Of a stretch of 64,000 nt of DNA, positions 1 through 10,287 are shown one piece after another. This stretch comes from Thermosipho sp. (in: thermotogales) (GTDB lineage Bacteria > Thermotogota > Thermotogae > Thermotogales > Fervidobacteriaceae), in contig JACDOA010000008.1 of assembly GCA_017656335.1 (NCBI GenBank), positions 1 to 64,000 on the forward strand, given 5' to 3'. Position numbers and translations under genes: made by a program. Numbering within the stretch: the stretch's first letter is position 1; each line of letters opens with the position of its first letter. A model generated the notes under the pieces. That model saw only the letters and a list, made by a program, of their open reading frames with translations, ran no database searches and was not told the origin of the DNA.

Positions 1-313
1 GCTTTGCATTTAAATATGCAATTTTATAATCAGTATCATCAATTTTTAAAATTGGATCACCCTTTTTAACGTATTGACCATTTTCTACAAAAGTTTGAGT
101 TATTTTACCACTAACTTCTGGATAAACAGTCATATAATTTTTAGGTATTATCCTTCCAGTAGCACTAACAACCTCAATTAAATCTGAGCGTTTAACTGTA
201 TATTCTATCTGCTTCGCATTGGCAACATTTGTCTTATCTATTTTTGTATTACAACTAGTAATCAAAATAACAAATATTAAAGATATAAAAACAATCAAAA
301 TTGTTTTTTTCAC
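1..313 (-). CDS. Membrane-fusion (periplasmic adaptor) lipoprotein of an efflux system, partial
   Basis: Only the first 104 codons lie in the window; the gene runs off the left edge. It starts with GTG at 313, which overlaps the TAG stop of the upstream TolC-like gene by one base (TAGTG), and has a GGAGGT ribosome site, so the two are translationally coupled. The N-terminus is a lipoprotein signal with lipobox ITSC (Cys about residue 21). Around residues 70-93 comes a biotinyl/lipoyl-like stretch (GKITQTFVENGQYVKKGDPI), typical of HlyD/RND/MacA adaptors that bridge an inner-membrane pump and an outer-membrane channel. An ABC or RND pump gene would be expected just beyond the edge. Substrate unknown. 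Confidence 0.85.
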   Translation of the reverse strand, partial: MKKTILIVFISLIFVILITSCNTKIDKTNVANAKQIEYTVKRSDLIEVVSATGRIIPKNYMTVYPEVSGKITQTFVENGQYVKKGDPILKIDDTDYKIAYLNAK

Positions 314-1644
314 TATAGCACCTCCTCAAGCAATGACAAAAGATCATAGCCTAAAAAACTATAAATATTTAGTTTCTGAATTAGAATGGAAAACTCTACA
401 TTTTCTAAGTTATATTCTTCAACTAATAGTTCATACATAGCGCTTTCATACTCATTTTTGGTTATTAAACCATCTTCTAATTTTTGTTTTAAATTTAAAT
501 AGTTAATTTCTTTAATTCTTTTATTAATTTTTGAAATCTCATAATCGTAATTTAAACTTTCAAGTTCAGTTAATAAACTTTCATATTGATCTTCCAAATC
601 TTCAATTTTTGTTTCCAAATTTTTGATTGAAATTTCATAATTTAATCTTCTATTCTCTTCTTCAAGAGCTTTTTGGTTAGATAAATCAAATGTAAAATTT
701 AAAAATAATTTCGGTTTTAATTCTTTTTCAGAGCTTAAAGGTTTGTAGTTATAATCTACTTCAAAACCAAAAGTCATATTTGGAATATACAACTGATATA
801 TCCTATCCATTCTTAATTTATTAAGTTCTACTTCCAATTGCAAAGCTTTTAAATCATCTCTTTTATTAAACGACTTTTCTGGAATTTCCACATCAAATTT
901 CTGAAAATTATATTTCGTGTATTTTTCATATTCTCTTTTTTTATTTCTATAAGTTAAATAATTTTTTTGAACAGCTATGTAAGATTTTTTCGAATTAAGG
1001 TATTCAATTTCCGAGATAATACCTTTTTCAAATTTTTCCTCGCTTTCTTTCAATTCTTCTTCTTTTAGCACCAAAAGTTTCGAATATACATCATACATTT
1101 TTGAATAAAAATTACTATAAAACACATTATTCAAAAATTCAATAACTTTTTGGTTTTTTACATTCAATAAATTTCGCTTAGCATTCAGTTTATTTATTTC
1201 TTTTTCTAAATCACTCTCATCGCTATTATCAAACAAATTCTTACTAATAGAAAAAGAATAAGAGTCTCTAAAATCATCATTAACAAAGGAAAAATTACCT
1301 TCTAAATTAAGATCGAAGTTAAATAAACTAAAATTTACACCTAATGGTAAAGTTACACTTGAACCATTAATATTAGGTGCAAGATACAATTCAAAATCAT
1401 CTGAATAATTAAATGAAATTGGAACATTTAACATAATTTTTTCAAAATCATAATTTAAAGAAGATTTATTTATATTCGTTCCAAAATTCAATCTGAATTC
1501 ATCTTCAAACTCTACATTCATATAATTTTTTAAAGCCTCTAAATATTCCGGACTATTTTCTACATAATTTTTTAAATCATCATAAAAATTCGAAAACATT
1601 AAACTTGTTAATATTAAGAGAAAAATTAATACTATTTTTTTCAA
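313..1644 (-). CDS. TolC-family outer-membrane efflux protein
   Basis: About 443 residues, the usual size for TolC/OEP channels. A hydrophobic signal peptide (LKKIVLIFLLILTSLMF) is followed by long charged helical stretches, roughly 150-245 and 330-400, as expected for the periplasmic coiled-coil barrel. I prefer TTG at 1644: a GGGGTG ribosome site lies six bases upstream, whereas the alternative GTG at 1653 sits inside that site. It lies directly after another TolC-like gene and just before the adaptor lipoprotein, so it is probably the exit duct of this pump. Family assignment rests on pattern and context; sequence identity within the family is usually low. Confidence 0.75.
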   Translation of the reverse strand: MKKIVLIFLLILTSLMFSNFYDDLKNYVENSPEYLEALKNYMNVEFEDEFRLNFGTNINKSSLNYDFEKIMLNVPISFNYSDDFELYLAPNINGSSVTLPLGVNFSLFNFDLNLEGNFSFVNDDFRDSYSFSISKNLFDNSDESDLEKEINKLNAKRNLLNVKNQKVIEFLNNVFYSNFYSKMYDVYSKLLVLKEEELKESEEKFEKGIISEIEYLNSKKSYIAVQKNYLTYRNKKREYEKYTKYNFQKFDVEIPEKSFNKRDDLKALQLEVELNKLRMDRIYQLYIPNMTFGFEVDYNYKPLSSEKELKPKLFLNFTFDLSNQKALEEENRRLNYEISIKNLETKIEDLEDQYESLLTELESLNYDYEISKINKRIKEINYLNLKQKLEDGLITKNEYESAMYELLVEEYNLENVEFSILIQKLNIYSFLGYDLLSLLEEVL

Positions 1645-1645
1645 T

Positions 1646-2650
1646 TTATTCACCCCATTTTACAACAATAGCTTCTTTTAAAATATCTTCAAAACTCCTT
1701 TCAGAATATTTTGCAAGTTCAAGCAGTTCATTTATATAATTCATTTTTTTCGTCTCTATTTGCATTAATGTAGAAAGGTATGAAATATATGCTTGATTGT
1801 ATTGTTCTTTTTCAATCAATCCTTTCTCATATCTGTTTTTAAAATCATTTAAATTTTCTTTCTGATATTCTTTGTTTAAATCCAAAACTTTAAGTTCTAA
1901 TTTTAAAAATTCTAAATCTTCTTTTATAGACAAAATAGTATCTTCAATATTTTCCTTTAAATTGTCCAAGTTTATTTTTGAAAGTGTTAAATCTATTTCT
2001 TTTTTTCTTTTATCAGCTTCAGATAAGTAATCTTTAACAGCCTCAAATTCATTTGATAAAATGAGATAATTCAATTTTTGAACCATATAATCAGGCAAAG
2101 TGTCTATATTAGTTGCTTCTAGAGAAATATAATTAATATCTACCACATAATTTTCTTCAAAATTGAAATATTTTTTAAATTCTCTTATACTATCGTCTAA
2201 ATCACTCTGAGCAACTTTTAAATTATACTGAGCATTTTCCATGTCATATTCAGCTTTTATAAGGTCAACATTAGAAATTAAATTTTTCTCACATTGTTCT
2301 TTCGAATTTTCATAATTTTTTTGAGCATTTTCAAAAGTTAACTTTTTAATTTCAAGGTTTAACTTATTAATATTTACAGAAAATAAAGTTGATATTACAC
2401 CCTTATAAAAATTCAGTTTTCCATTTTGATACTGAGAAAGTGCTGAGTAATACATAATTTGAGCATTCAATTTGGAAATTGTACTGTCTGCAGTAATATT
2501 AGTATTTTCATATTCGATCATGTTTTTTTCAAAAGTTAATTCATTGGAAATGTAACTATCATTTTGTTTTAAAAACGATATAACATCATCTGTTAGTGCA
2601 AATGAAATAGAAGCAAAAATAATAGAAATAAAAATCAAAAATTTTTTCAT
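1646..2650 (-). CDS. Short TolC-like outer-membrane protein
   Basis: 334 residues with a signal peptide (MKKFLIFISIIFASISFA) and extended coiled-coil segments, such as NAQKNYENSKEQ near 110 and the region around 240-290. It is first of three tightly packed efflux genes and is about 100 residues shorter than its neighbour. It may be a second channel subunit, a diverged duplicate, or a helical partner of the channel. The ATG has a clean GGAGGG site six bases upstream. Assignment to the TolC family is by resemblance and context rather than by a diagnostic motif. Confidence 0.6.
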   Translation of the reverse strand: MKKFLIFISIIFASISFALTDDVISFLKQNDSYISNELTFEKNMIEYENTNITADSTISKLNAQIMYYSALSQYQNGKLNFYKGVISTLFSVNINKLNLEIKKLTFENAQKNYENSKEQCEKNLISNVDLIKAEYDMENAQYNLKVAQSDLDDSIREFKKYFNFEENYVVDINYISLEATNIDTLPDYMVQKLNYLILSNEFEAVKDYLSEADKRKKEIDLTLSKINLDNLKENIEDTILSIKEDLEFLKLELKVLDLNKEYQKENLNDFKNRYEKGLIEKEQYNQAYISYLSTLMQIETKKMNYINELLELAKYSERSFEDILKEAIVVKWGE

Positions 2651-2682
2651 AATTTTCCCTCCCTATTTTTTGGTTTGATTTA

Positions 2683-2688
2683 ATTATA
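2683..2688 (-). promoter_or_regulatory. Putative -10 box for the efflux operon
   Basis: TATAAT on the minus strand, 33 bases before the ATG of the first TolC-like gene. No good -35 box is seen at 17 bases (AGCTTT), and the upstream sequence is a T-rich run. Confidence 0.4.
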
Positions 2689-2955
2689 CAAAAAAAACCT
2701 TAAAAAAAGCTTAGAATTTAAATTTAAAAATGGTATAACACAAAATACTTAAATTGAAAACAATAAGGCTATAAACATTAAAGCATTTGCCTTAAAAAAC
2801 AAAGGTTCTTTTCAAGTCAACCTTATTTTAAAGCCTACCTTTTCATTACATTTGTTATTATTCTTTTATTGTTTAGCTCTTTGAATTTATTCAAAAAAAT
2901 CTCAAATATTTTTTGCATTATAATTTTAATATTTAAAAAAACATTAATAATTAAA

Positions 2956-2983
2956 AATGGAGCCTGATCATCCAGGCTCCATT
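2956..2983 (-). terminator. Rho-independent terminator after the BMP gene
   Basis: Perfect 11-bp inverted repeat (AATGGAGCCTG / CAGGCTCCATT) with a 6-base loop, followed on the minus strand by a U-rich run (TTTTAATTAT). It lies 85 bases past the BMP stop codon and closes the long minus-strand array. Confidence 0.85.
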
Positions 2984-3067
2984 TGACTAAACCTCAAATA
3001 ATCTCAAAAATTCTTATTAAACAGTATCAATTAAAATTTTTTATAACTCTTTTCATACTTTTCTTCC

Positions 3068-4141
3068 TCAAAATGGAAATTCAATTTTTCCTATTCTAAA
3101 TGCTTCTAATTCTTCATTTGTTGAAGGAATAATCAATTTTTCTTCTTTAACTAATTTTATTAAATATTCAATTTCAGCAAGAAGTTTATTTGGTACAAGT
3201 CCTTTAGTATAAGGCATCCTACTAATACCTTCACCTTCCTCTTTAATCCCAAGTTCAACATTACCTGATGTCCAATCACCGTTAAAAGCTTTAACTACTC
3301 CTAAATAACTTGCGACATCTACTCTTTTTATTGCACTAGCTAAAATATGACCTGGGGCTTGCCATTCTTGTTCGACATCTCCACCGAGCATATAAAAACC
3401 ACCATTCTCATATAAAAAGTCAATAAGCTCATGCAAATCTTTTGCATTGGATATTCTATTATTTTCTTCCTTTACTGCTTCAATTATACCTAAAGCAGTT
3501 CCACCACAAGCTTGTTGAATTATATCAACACCTTCTCCAATAAGAGAGTGAGTTAGTTCCTTACCCTTCTTAGGATCTACAAAACTATTTGCATATACTA
3601 ATTTGCCTTCCACATTTGTACCATGAAGCTTATTATATGCTTTTACACCAGCAAGAAATCCTATTGCATATCTTTGAACAGGTGGAATAGGAATACCACC
3701 AATTATAGCCACCTTTCCAGTCTTTGTCATTCCAGCTGCAAGATATCCAGTTAAAAAACTCCCTTCTTGTTCTTTAAATGTAAATGTCATAACATTTGGT
3801 AAATTTTGTCCGTTATTGAAATCAATACCTACAAAATAAGTTCCAGGATATTGCTCGGCAACTTTATAAAAAGCATCTGACATCAAAAAACCGACAGCAA
3901 AAACTACATCAGCTAATTCTGCAGCTTTGCTTAAATTTGGAATATAGTCACTTTGCTCTTTTGATTGAATTACATCATATTCAATTCCCAATTCTCGACA
4001 AGCCTTAACTATTCCAGACCATGTTCCGTCCATGAACGAACCATCGCCTAATCCACCAATATCTGTTACCATAATAACTTTGAAGCCAAAAACACTTGCA
4101 AATAATATAGACAAAAGAAAAAAGAAAACAACCTTTTTCAT
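3068..4141 (-). CDS. BMP-family ABC transporter substrate-binding protein
   Basis: 357 residues with a signal peptide (KKVVFFFLLSILFASVFG) and then the typical BMP/PnrA opening, IMVTDIGGLGDGSFMDGTW. Later family features include the NLPNVMTFTF stretch and IGGIPIPPVQRYAIGF. The family binds purine nucleosides or related ligands for ABC import. No lipobox cysteine follows the signal, so it may be soluble in the periplasm or held by an uncleaved signal. No ATPase or permease partner is nearby; the gene is the last of the minus array, after der. Ligand inferred only from family. Confidence 0.85.
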   Translation of the reverse strand: MKKVVFFFLLSILFASVFGFKVIMVTDIGGLGDGSFMDGTWSGIVKACRELGIEYDVIQSKEQSDYIPNLSKAAELADVVFAVGFLMSDAFYKVAEQYPGTYFVGIDFNNGQNLPNVMTFTFKEQEGSFLTGYLAAGMTKTGKVAIIGGIPIPPVQRYAIGFLAGVKAYNKLHGTNVEGKLVYANSFVDPKKGKELTHSLIGEGVDIIQQACGGTALGIIEAVKEENNRISNAKDLHELIDFLYENGGFYMLGGDVEQEWQAPGHILASAIKRVDVASYLGVVKAFNGDWTSGNVELGIKEEGEGISRMPYTKGLVPNKLLAEIEYLIKLVKEEKLIIPSTNEELEAFRIGKIEFPF

Positions 4142-4154
4142 AAAATCCCCCTTT

Positions 4155-5468
4155 CTAATGTCGTGATTTAAATTTTAAAAACAATGGTGTTCCTATAAAA
4201 GGATAAATATTTTCTCTAATTGTTCTTCTAATCAAATTCTGATATGATTCAGGAACTTTCCTGCCATTTGTAAAAAATAAAAATGTTGGAGGCTTTATAT
4301 CAACTTGAGTTCCATACAAAATCTTTAAACCTCTTGGTGGAGGTGTGAACATCATCATTCTCTGAATTGCTGCATTAACTGCACTTGTGGGAACTCTATG
4401 ATGTAGTGATTCATAAACCGTTTTTATTGATTTTATCAATTGTTCTATTCCGGTTTTTGATACAGCACTTGTAAAAATTACGGGACTGTAATTTATAAAA
4501 TAAAGTTTTTCTTCAAACTTTTCTAAAAATTCTCTTTTTCTTTCCTTAAAATTTTTTATAAGATCGATTTTATTAAATACAACAATAGTAGCCTTACCTC
4601 TATTTTCAGCTAAACCAACTATTCTTTGATCTTGATGGGTAATGCCCTCTATAGAATCAACAACAAGAATTACAACATTTGCAAGCTCAATACTTCTTAT
4701 AGTTCTTACATTACTATACATATCAATACTTTTGTAATTTATTTTACTCTTTCTTCTTAGTCCAGCTGTATCAATAAATAAATATTTTTCGCCATTCAAT
4801 TCTACAAGCTCATCTATTGAATCTCTTGTAGTACCTGGTATAGGTGTCACCAAAGCTCTCTCAGAATCCAAAATAGCATTAAATAAAGATGATTTTCCTG
4901 CATTTGGTCTTCCAACTAGAGCTACTCTTATGATTTCTTTTCGTTCATTTTTAACTTTTAAATCATATCCTTTATTTTCTAAAATTGAAATTATTTTTTC
5001 TAATAAAACATCGATGTTTTTACCTTGTTCAGAAGAAATTTTCAGAGGTTCGCCAAATCCTAAAGTATAAATATCAGGTTCAATATTCATATATTTTTTT
5101 TCGTTTTCAACCTTATTAGCAACTATAATTACATCAACAGAGCTTTTTCTCAACAAATCTGCAAGATAATAATCTTCAGAAGAAATACCATTTTTACCAT
5201 CTACAACAAAAATAACTAAGTCAGCTTCTTTTAACATTTTTAATGTATTTTCCTTGGTTTTTTTTGTAAACAAATCATTGGGATTCTCAAAAATTCCACA
5301 GGTATCAACTAATTCGAATTCTTTGTCATAATAGACAACGCGGTCAGAGACCGCGTCCCTTGTTACACCTTCCAAATTATCAACTATAGATTTTTTTCTA
5401 CCAATTAATCTATTAAATAACGTTGATTTTCCAACATTACTTTTCCCCACTATCAATACTGTCGGCAT
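4155..5468 (-). CDS. der: Ribosome-assembly GTPase Der (EngA)
   Basis: 437 residues with two tandem GTPase domains, the hallmark of Der, and a C-terminal KH-like domain. The first G1 is GKSNVGKS near residues 8-15 with DTCG as switch II; the second is GRPNAGKS near 185 with DTAGLRR and NKID. The first G4 motif reads NKVE rather than NKxD, a variation occurring in this family. Der binds the 50S subunit during late assembly. The start lies 32 bases inside the end of rpsA, giving translational coupling with a ribosomal-protein gene. It is not HydF: there are two G domains and no cysteine cluster. Confidence 0.95.
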   Translation of the reverse strand: MPTVLIVGKSNVGKSTLFNRLIGRKKSIVDNLEGVTRDAVSDRVVYYDKEFELVDTCGIFENPNDLFTKKTKENTLKMLKEADLVIFVVDGKNGISSEDYYLADLLRKSSVDVIIVANKVENEKKYMNIEPDIYTLGFGEPLKISSEQGKNIDVLLEKIISILENKGYDLKVKNERKEIIRVALVGRPNAGKSSLFNAILDSERALVTPIPGTTRDSIDELVELNGEKYLFIDTAGLRRKSKINYKSIDMYSNVRTIRSIELANVVILVVDSIEGITHQDQRIVGLAENRGKATIVVFNKIDLIKNFKERKREFLEKFEEKLYFINYSPVIFTSAVSKTGIEQLIKSIKTVYESLHHRVPTSAVNAAIQRMMMFTPPPRGLKILYGTQVDIKPPTFLFFTNGRKVPESYQNLIRRTIRENIYPFIGTPLFLKFKSRH

Positions 5469-7068
5469 TTTTTACCTTCCTTTCAAGCGAAACAACTCTC
5501 TCCGACTCAGCTTCCTCTTTGAGTTTTTTTAATTGCTCAATTTCTTCTTTTCGATTTTCGCTAAGCGTAATTTTATAAATCTCATTATCTGCCATGATTC
5601 TTAAAATTGTACCTGTAATCTCTGCCCCAATTGTCTTTGGTTCAATAACATGTGAATTAGGAAGAAATGCTTCAATTTCTTCAATTTCAACAATATAACC
5701 ACCTTTGACTTCTTTGACTATTTTTCCTGAAACTAAATCCCCTTCTTTATGGGTTTCAGCAAATAATTTCCAAGGATTCGGAGTGGCTTTTTTAATACTT
5801 AATCTCAGTTTTCTTTCTTTTTTGTTCAAATTCATAATTAATACTTTGACTTTCTGACCAATTTTTACAACATCTTCAGGTTTCTCTACATATTTCCAAG
5901 ATAATTCAGAAATTGGACAGAAACCACTAATTTCTTCTTCTAAATCAATTATTACACCTGAGTTTAAAATTGCACCCACTATACCAGTAGCTATGTTCCC
6001 TTCCGGATATTTTTCTTCAATATTCTCCCAGGGATCTCCTTTGGCTTCTTTATAACTAAGCGATATTTTTCTATTCTCTTTATCAATTTCTTTTACAACT
6101 ACTTTTACTACATCTCCTTCAGAAACAATATCTCTTAATTTGCCAGGTCTTCCCCAAAATACTTCATTTATGTGAACTAGCCCTTCAATGCCAGGCTCTA
6201 AATTTACAAAAAATCCAAATGGCATTATCTTTTTTACAGTTCCGCTTACAATAGCCCCAACAGGATATTTCTTTTCGATATTTTCCCAAGGATCTGGCAT
6301 AAGAGCTTTCAAACTTAATACAATTCTTTTTCTTTCTTTATCAATATCTTTAATTAACAACTTGACTGATTGTCCAACTCTAAAAACATCCTCAGCTGTT
6401 AAAGAAGAGTCATAAGAAACTTCAGAATTTGGAACAAGACCTGAAATTCCCTCAGCAAGTCTCACAAAAGCACCGAATTTTTCTATTTTTTCAATTATAC
6501 CTTCCACGACATCTCCTTGTTTTCTCTCTGAATAGAACTTCTCTTTCATTTCATTTATTATAGCCCTTCTTGATAAAACAATATTTAATCTTTTTCTTGA
6601 AGATTCAAATTTTATAATCTTAAATTCTAAATACTCAACAGGTGTTTCTTCACCTTTACGGATCAAAGATTCTCTTCCAGGCAAAAAGGCTTCAATAACA
6701 TTGTCAATGAGGACTTTGTAGCCACCTTTGGTAGATTCCTTAATCTTACCTAAAACTTTTTCACCTTTTTCAAACTTTTCTTTTAATAGCTCTCTTGCTT
6801 TCCTTAAATATACTTTCTTTTCAGATAAAACGGCTGTTCCTTCCTCTTCATTTATTTTTAATACCATTAAATTAAGCTTTTCACCAGGTTTATAATTAAC
6901 GGGTTCTTTGATCAATTCATCGGCCGGAACAATCCCCTCACCTTTCCATCCAAAATCCACAAAAACATCAGATTCGGTAGTTTTAACTACCACTCCTTCT
7001 ACAAGTGATCTTCCCTTGACTTCTTCAAATAAATAATTTTCCAACATTTTTTCGAAGTTGTTTTCCAT
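5437..7068 (-). CDS. rpsA: 30S ribosomal protein S1
   Basis: 543 residues with six S1 RNA-binding repeats, starting near 19, 103, 184, 271, 358 and 445. The middle repeats are the most canonical (for example [20 protein letters not shown]). The protein helps load mRNA on the 30S subunit. The ATG is one base after the stop of ispH; in some Clostridia, and as I recall in T. maritima, IspH and S1 are a single fused protein. The order cmk-ispH-rpsA-der is a conserved block. A GGAGGG ribosome site lies inside the end of ispH. Confidence 0.93.
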   Translation of the reverse strand: MENNFEKMLENYLFEEVKGRSLVEGVVVKTTESDVFVDFGWKGEGIVPADELIKEPVNYKPGEKLNLMVLKINEEEGTAVLSEKKVYLRKARELLKEKFEKGEKVLGKIKESTKGGYKVLIDNVIEAFLPGRESLIRKGEETPVEYLEFKIIKFESSRKRLNIVLSRRAIINEMKEKFYSERKQGDVVEGIIEKIEKFGAFVRLAEGISGLVPNSEVSYDSSLTAEDVFRVGQSVKLLIKDIDKERKRIVLSLKALMPDPWENIEKKYPVGAIVSGTVKKIMPFGFFVNLEPGIEGLVHINEVFWGRPGKLRDIVSEGDVVKVVVKEIDKENRKISLSYKEAKGDPWENIEEKYPEGNIATGIVGAILNSGVIIDLEEEISGFCPISELSWKYVEKPEDVVKIGQKVKVLIMNLNKKERKLRLSIKKATPNPWKLFAETHKEGDLVSGKIVKEVKGGYIVEIEEIEAFLPNSHVIEPKTIGAEITGTILRIMADNEIYKITLSENRKEEIEQLKKLKEEAESERVVSLERKVKNADSIDSGEK

Positions 7069-7069
7069 A

Positions 7070-7879
7070 CTACTGAATCCCTCCTAATTTTTTTATTCTT
7101 GATACAACTTTATTGACAACTTCAACTGGGGTTGAAGTTCCACTCACCACACCAATTTTTTCTACATTTTTTGGTATTCTATCAATTTCCTCTTCAGATT
7201 CAATATGCATTACATCGGTAAATTCTGAAGCAATCCTTGCGAGTTTTTTTGTATTTGAACTGTGCTTACCACCTACTACATATAGTATATCAACTTGTTT
7301 AGCTATTTCTTTAGCTTCTTTTTCACGTAAAATTGTAATATTACAAATAGTATCTTCAATTAAATATTCCTTATATTTTGAATTCTCTAAAATTTTCTCA
7401 GCAAAATTTCTAAATTCATCTTCAGACATGGTAGTTTGACTTAAAATAGCTATTTTGTCAGCTTCAATTGAAAAAGGTTCCAAAGTTATTATTGAATTTT
7501 TTGCATAACTTCTAAGTGCAATCATTTCAGGATGTTCTGGTTTTCCAAAAACTATTATTTTGTAACCTTTATTTTCCAGTTCTTCTGCTTTTTTAAAGAG
7601 GTTATAAACAATCTTACATGTTAAATCCTCAATTTTAAAATTTTCAGATATCTGCTTGATTTTTTCTTTTGGAAGGCCATGGGCACGAACTAGAAATATT
7701 TCACCAGTCCGGTCAAGTAATAAACCTAATCTTTTTAATTTATCCATTACAATTTTATTATGAACAATATCGTCATCAGTAAATATTTTATAACCTTTTT
7801 TTAACAATCTTTCTGTTTTCTTTACTGCTTCTTCTACTCCAAAACAAAATCCAATATTTTTGGCGACTATAATCTGCAT
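7070..7879 (-). CDS. ispH: 4-hydroxy-3-methylbut-2-enyl diphosphate reductase
   Basis: 269 residues. Catalyses the last step of the MEP isoprenoid pathway, reducing HMBPP to IPP and DMAPP with a [4Fe-4S] cluster. The three cluster cysteines are visible at about 12 (GFCFGVEEAV), 88 (DLTCKI) and 179 (DTICNIT), with substrate-binding histidines at 40, 67 (RAHG) and 116 (PEHPEM). It overlaps the end of cmk by 13 bases and ends one base before rpsA. Confidence 0.95.
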   Translation of the reverse strand: MQIIVAKNIGFCFGVEEAVKKTERLLKKGYKIFTDDDIVHNKIVMDKLKRLGLLLDRTGEIFLVRAHGLPKEKIKQISENFKIEDLTCKIVYNLFKKAEELENKGYKIIVFGKPEHPEMIALRSYAKNSIITLEPFSIEADKIAILSQTTMSEDEFRNFAEKILENSKYKEYLIEDTICNITILREKEAKEIAKQVDILYVVGGKHSSNTKKLARIASEFTDVMHIESEEEIDRIPKNVEKIGVVSGTSTPVEVVNKVVSRIKKLGGIQ

Positions 7880-8526
7880 TTTTCTTTAACCACCCCATAA
7901 ATTTGATTAACAATTTTCTCTAAAGATAAATTAGTAGAATCAATTAAAATAGCATCTTCTGCTTTTGTAAGTGGTGCAATGTCTCTTTCACTATCCTGTT
8001 TGTCTCTTAGTATTATTTCATTTAAAATATCTTGGTATCCAACTTGAACCCCCTTATTTTTTAATTCATTATATCTCCTCTTTGCTCTTTCTTCTTGACT
8101 GGCAGTTAAAAAGATTTTAACCTCTGCGTCAGGAATTACAACAGTTCCAATATCTCTTCCTTCTACAACTATATTTTCATTTAATGAAATTTCTCTTTGA
8201 ATCTTAGTAAGAAATTCTCTAACTACTGGAATACTAGCAAATTTTGAAGCATAAATTCCAACCTCAGGTGTTCGAATTTCGTCAGAAACTTTCTTCCCAT
8301 TCACATAAAATTGACCTTTTTTAAATTCAATTTTCAAATTCTTAAGCTCTTCACTAATTTCTTTAATTGAATTTTCGTTGATGTTTTTGTTTTTTAGATA
8401 AAGACCAACAATTCTGTACATAGCACCAGTATCTAAATAATAAAATCCTAATTTTTTAGCAAGAAGCTTTGCAACAGTAGTTTTACCTGATCCCGCTGGA
8501 CCATCAATAGCAATTCTACAAGGCAT
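7867..8526 (-). CDS. cmk: Cytidylate kinase
   Basis: 219 residues, the normal length. The P-loop GPAGSGKTTVAK is near residues 9-20, followed by DTGAMYR, VVEGRDIGTVV and a LID-like region with RAKRRYNEL. Phosphorylates CMP and dCMP to the diphosphates. The ribosome site AGGTGA is well placed before the ATG. It lies between aspS and ispH; cmk-ispH-rpsA is a familiar block in Firmicutes and Thermotogales. Confidence 0.95.
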   Translation of the reverse strand: MPCRIAIDGPAGSGKTTVAKLLAKKLGFYYLDTGAMYRIVGLYLKNKNINENSIKEISEELKNLKIEFKKGQFYVNGKKVSDEIRTPEVGIYASKFASIPVVREFLTKIQREISLNENIVVEGRDIGTVVIPDAEVKIFLTASQEERAKRRYNELKNKGVQVGYQDILNEIILRDKQDSERDIAPLTKAEDAILIDSTNLSLEKIVNQIYGVVKEKCRL

Positions 8527-8534
8527 AATATCAC

Positions 8535-10277
8535 CTAATCTTTCTGATTTTTCCTATTACTATTATTAATAATTATTCCAAGTTCTTCAAGTTGCATTTT
8601 AGAAACATCAGACGGAGCTCCTGTTAATTGGCAAACCCCACTTGCTGTTTTTGGAAAGGCAATTACATCTCTAATATTATCACTACCAGAAGCTATAGCA
8701 ACCATTCGATCAAATCCAAAGGCAATTCCACCATGAGGAGGAGCTCCCAATTGAAGCGCATCAAGTAAAAATCCAAATTTTTCTCTGGCTTCAGTTTTTG
8801 ATAATCCAATTAATTCGAATACTTTTTCTTGAATCTTTTCATTATAAATCCTTAAACTTCCTCCACCTAGTTCATTCCCATTTAAAATCATATCATAAGC
8901 ATACGCTTTTATGTTTTCTGGACTATCATCTAAATTTTTTGGCAAAGTAAACGGATGATGCCTGGCAACGTATCTTTGTTCCTCTTCATTCCATTCTAAA
9001 AATGGAAAATCAATTACCCAAAGTGCATCAAAAGATTTCATTTTCTCAGAAAAATGTTCTTTTCCAATTTTTAATCTTAATGTTCCAAGAGCTTCGTTTA
9101 AAACATTTCTATTGGTATATGCTGCTAATAATACAACATCCCCTTCTTTTAATTTAAATTTTTCCTTAAGTTTTAGGTAATTATTTGATAAAAATTTCGC
9201 GGTAGGTGAAATTACCTTATCATTTTCAATTTTAAACCATAGAAGACCACCTAAACCAAATTTTTTCACAATTTCTTCATATTCAGACGCTATTTTCCTA
9301 CTAATTGGAATGTCAGTAATAAACCCCTTCACTGAACCATTAATTTCAAGAATATTTTTAACTACCCTAAATTCTGTATCAATAAACTCTTCAGTAAAAT
9401 CCAGAAGTTCCATTCCAAATCTTCTATCTGGTTTGTCGCTTCCATATTTTTCCATAGCTTCTTCGTAAGTTAAACGATCAAACTTTTCAGGTAAATTAAT
9501 TCCAACACTATTATATACAAAACGAATAAATTCTTCCATTATCTTTAAAATATCTTCTTCGTCAATAAATGACATTTCTATATCAATTTGCGTGAATTCA
9601 GGTTGCCTATCAGCTCTTAAATCTTCATCCCTAAAACATCTAGCAAACTGATAATATTTATCGAATCCAGAAATCATTAAAAGCTGCTTAAAAAGTTGTG
9701 GGGATTGGGGCAAGGCATAAAATTTACCCTTTTGAAGTCTGGATGGAACAAGAAAATCTCGAGCACCTTCGGGCGTACTTTTTGTCAAAAATGGAGTCTC
9801 TATTTCCAAAAAACCATGTTTGTTTAAAAACTCCCTAGCCGCCTGAGCCATCTTATGTCTTAAAATTATGTTATCTTTCATCATCTTCGACCTTAAATCT
9901 ATGTATCTATATCTCAATCTTAACTCTTCTGAAACCTTCTCTCCTGGAAAAAAAGGTGGTACTTCTGCTGTTGATAAAATATTTATTTTTGAGGCGTAAA
10001 CCTCAATTTCACCCGTAAGAGTATTTGTTTTTGTTTCTTCTGGCCTTTCTCTCACTTCACCTTCAACTTGGATTACAAATTCTCTTCCTATTTCTTGAGC
10101 TGTTGAATAAGCATCAGAATCAGGGTTCACAACAACCTGTGTTTCACCGTAACGATCTCTTAAGATAATAAATTTTATTCCACCTAAATCTCTAATTCTT
10201 GAAACCCAGCCAGAAAGAATCACATTCATTCCAGCATGTTTCTTGTTTAACTCTCCACATGTATGTGTCCTAAGCAA
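8535..10277 (-). CDS. aspS: Aspartyl-tRNA synthetase
   Basis: About 580 residues, the bacterial-type length with an inserted GAD domain (roughly 285-415). The N-terminal OB fold opens LRTHTCGEL; class II motifs include [16 protein letters not shown] (motif 2) and GIAFGFDRM (motif 3). I place the start at TTG 10277: a GAGGTG site is six bases upstream, and it gives the family's usual [10 protein letters not shown] opening. The GTG at 10286 would overlap the ribosome site. It follows tal closely. Confidence 0.95.
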   Translation of the reverse strand: MLRTHTCGELNKKHAGMNVILSGWVSRIRDLGGIKFIILRDRYGETQVVVNPDSDAYSTAQEIGREFVIQVEGEVRERPEETKTNTLTGEIEVYASKINILSTAEVPPFFPGEKVSEELRLRYRYIDLRSKMMKDNIILRHKMAQAAREFLNKHGFLEIETPFLTKSTPEGARDFLVPSRLQKGKFYALPQSPQLFKQLLMISGFDKYYQFARCFRDEDLRADRQPEFTQIDIEMSFIDEEDILKIMEEFIRFVYNSVGINLPEKFDRLTYEEAMEKYGSDKPDRRFGMELLDFTEEFIDTEFRVVKNILEINGSVKGFITDIPISRKIASEYEEIVKKFGLGGLLWFKIENDKVISPTAKFLSNNYLKLKEKFKLKEGDVVLLAAYTNRNVLNEALGTLRLKIGKEHFSEKMKSFDALWVIDFPFLEWNEEEQRYVARHHPFTLPKNLDDSPENIKAYAYDMILNGNELGGGSLRIYNEKIQEKVFELIGLSKTEAREKFGFLLDALQLGAPPHGGIAFGFDRMVAIASGSDNIRDVIAFPKTASGVCQLTGAPSDVSKMQLEELGIIINNSNRKNQKD

Positions 10278-10287
10278 AATCCTCACC

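Larger units (their letters stand above)
2651..3067. other. Intergenic region of 417 bases between the efflux operon and the BMP gene
   Basis: This is the only gap over 300 bases. It holds the efflux promoter at its left end and the BMP-gene terminator (2956-2983). Between them (2746-2850) are small inverted repeats: TAAGGC 2764-2769 with GCCTTA 2789-2794, and AAGGTT 2802-2807 with AACCTT 2819-2824, plus an alternative pairing AATAAGG 2762-2768 with CCTTATT 2821-2827. A plus-strand extended -10-like TGGTATAAC lies at 2731-2739. No convincing open reading frame was seen. A small RNA is possible but unproven. Confidence 0.4.

Noticed and set aside
219-440. 73-codon plus-strand frame at the left edge
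   Set aside because: Antisense to the adaptor lipoprotein and the TolC-like gene, both well supported.
4155-5468. HydF identity for the GTPase gene
   Set aside because: It has two G domains and no C-terminal cysteine/histidine cluster, so it is Der.
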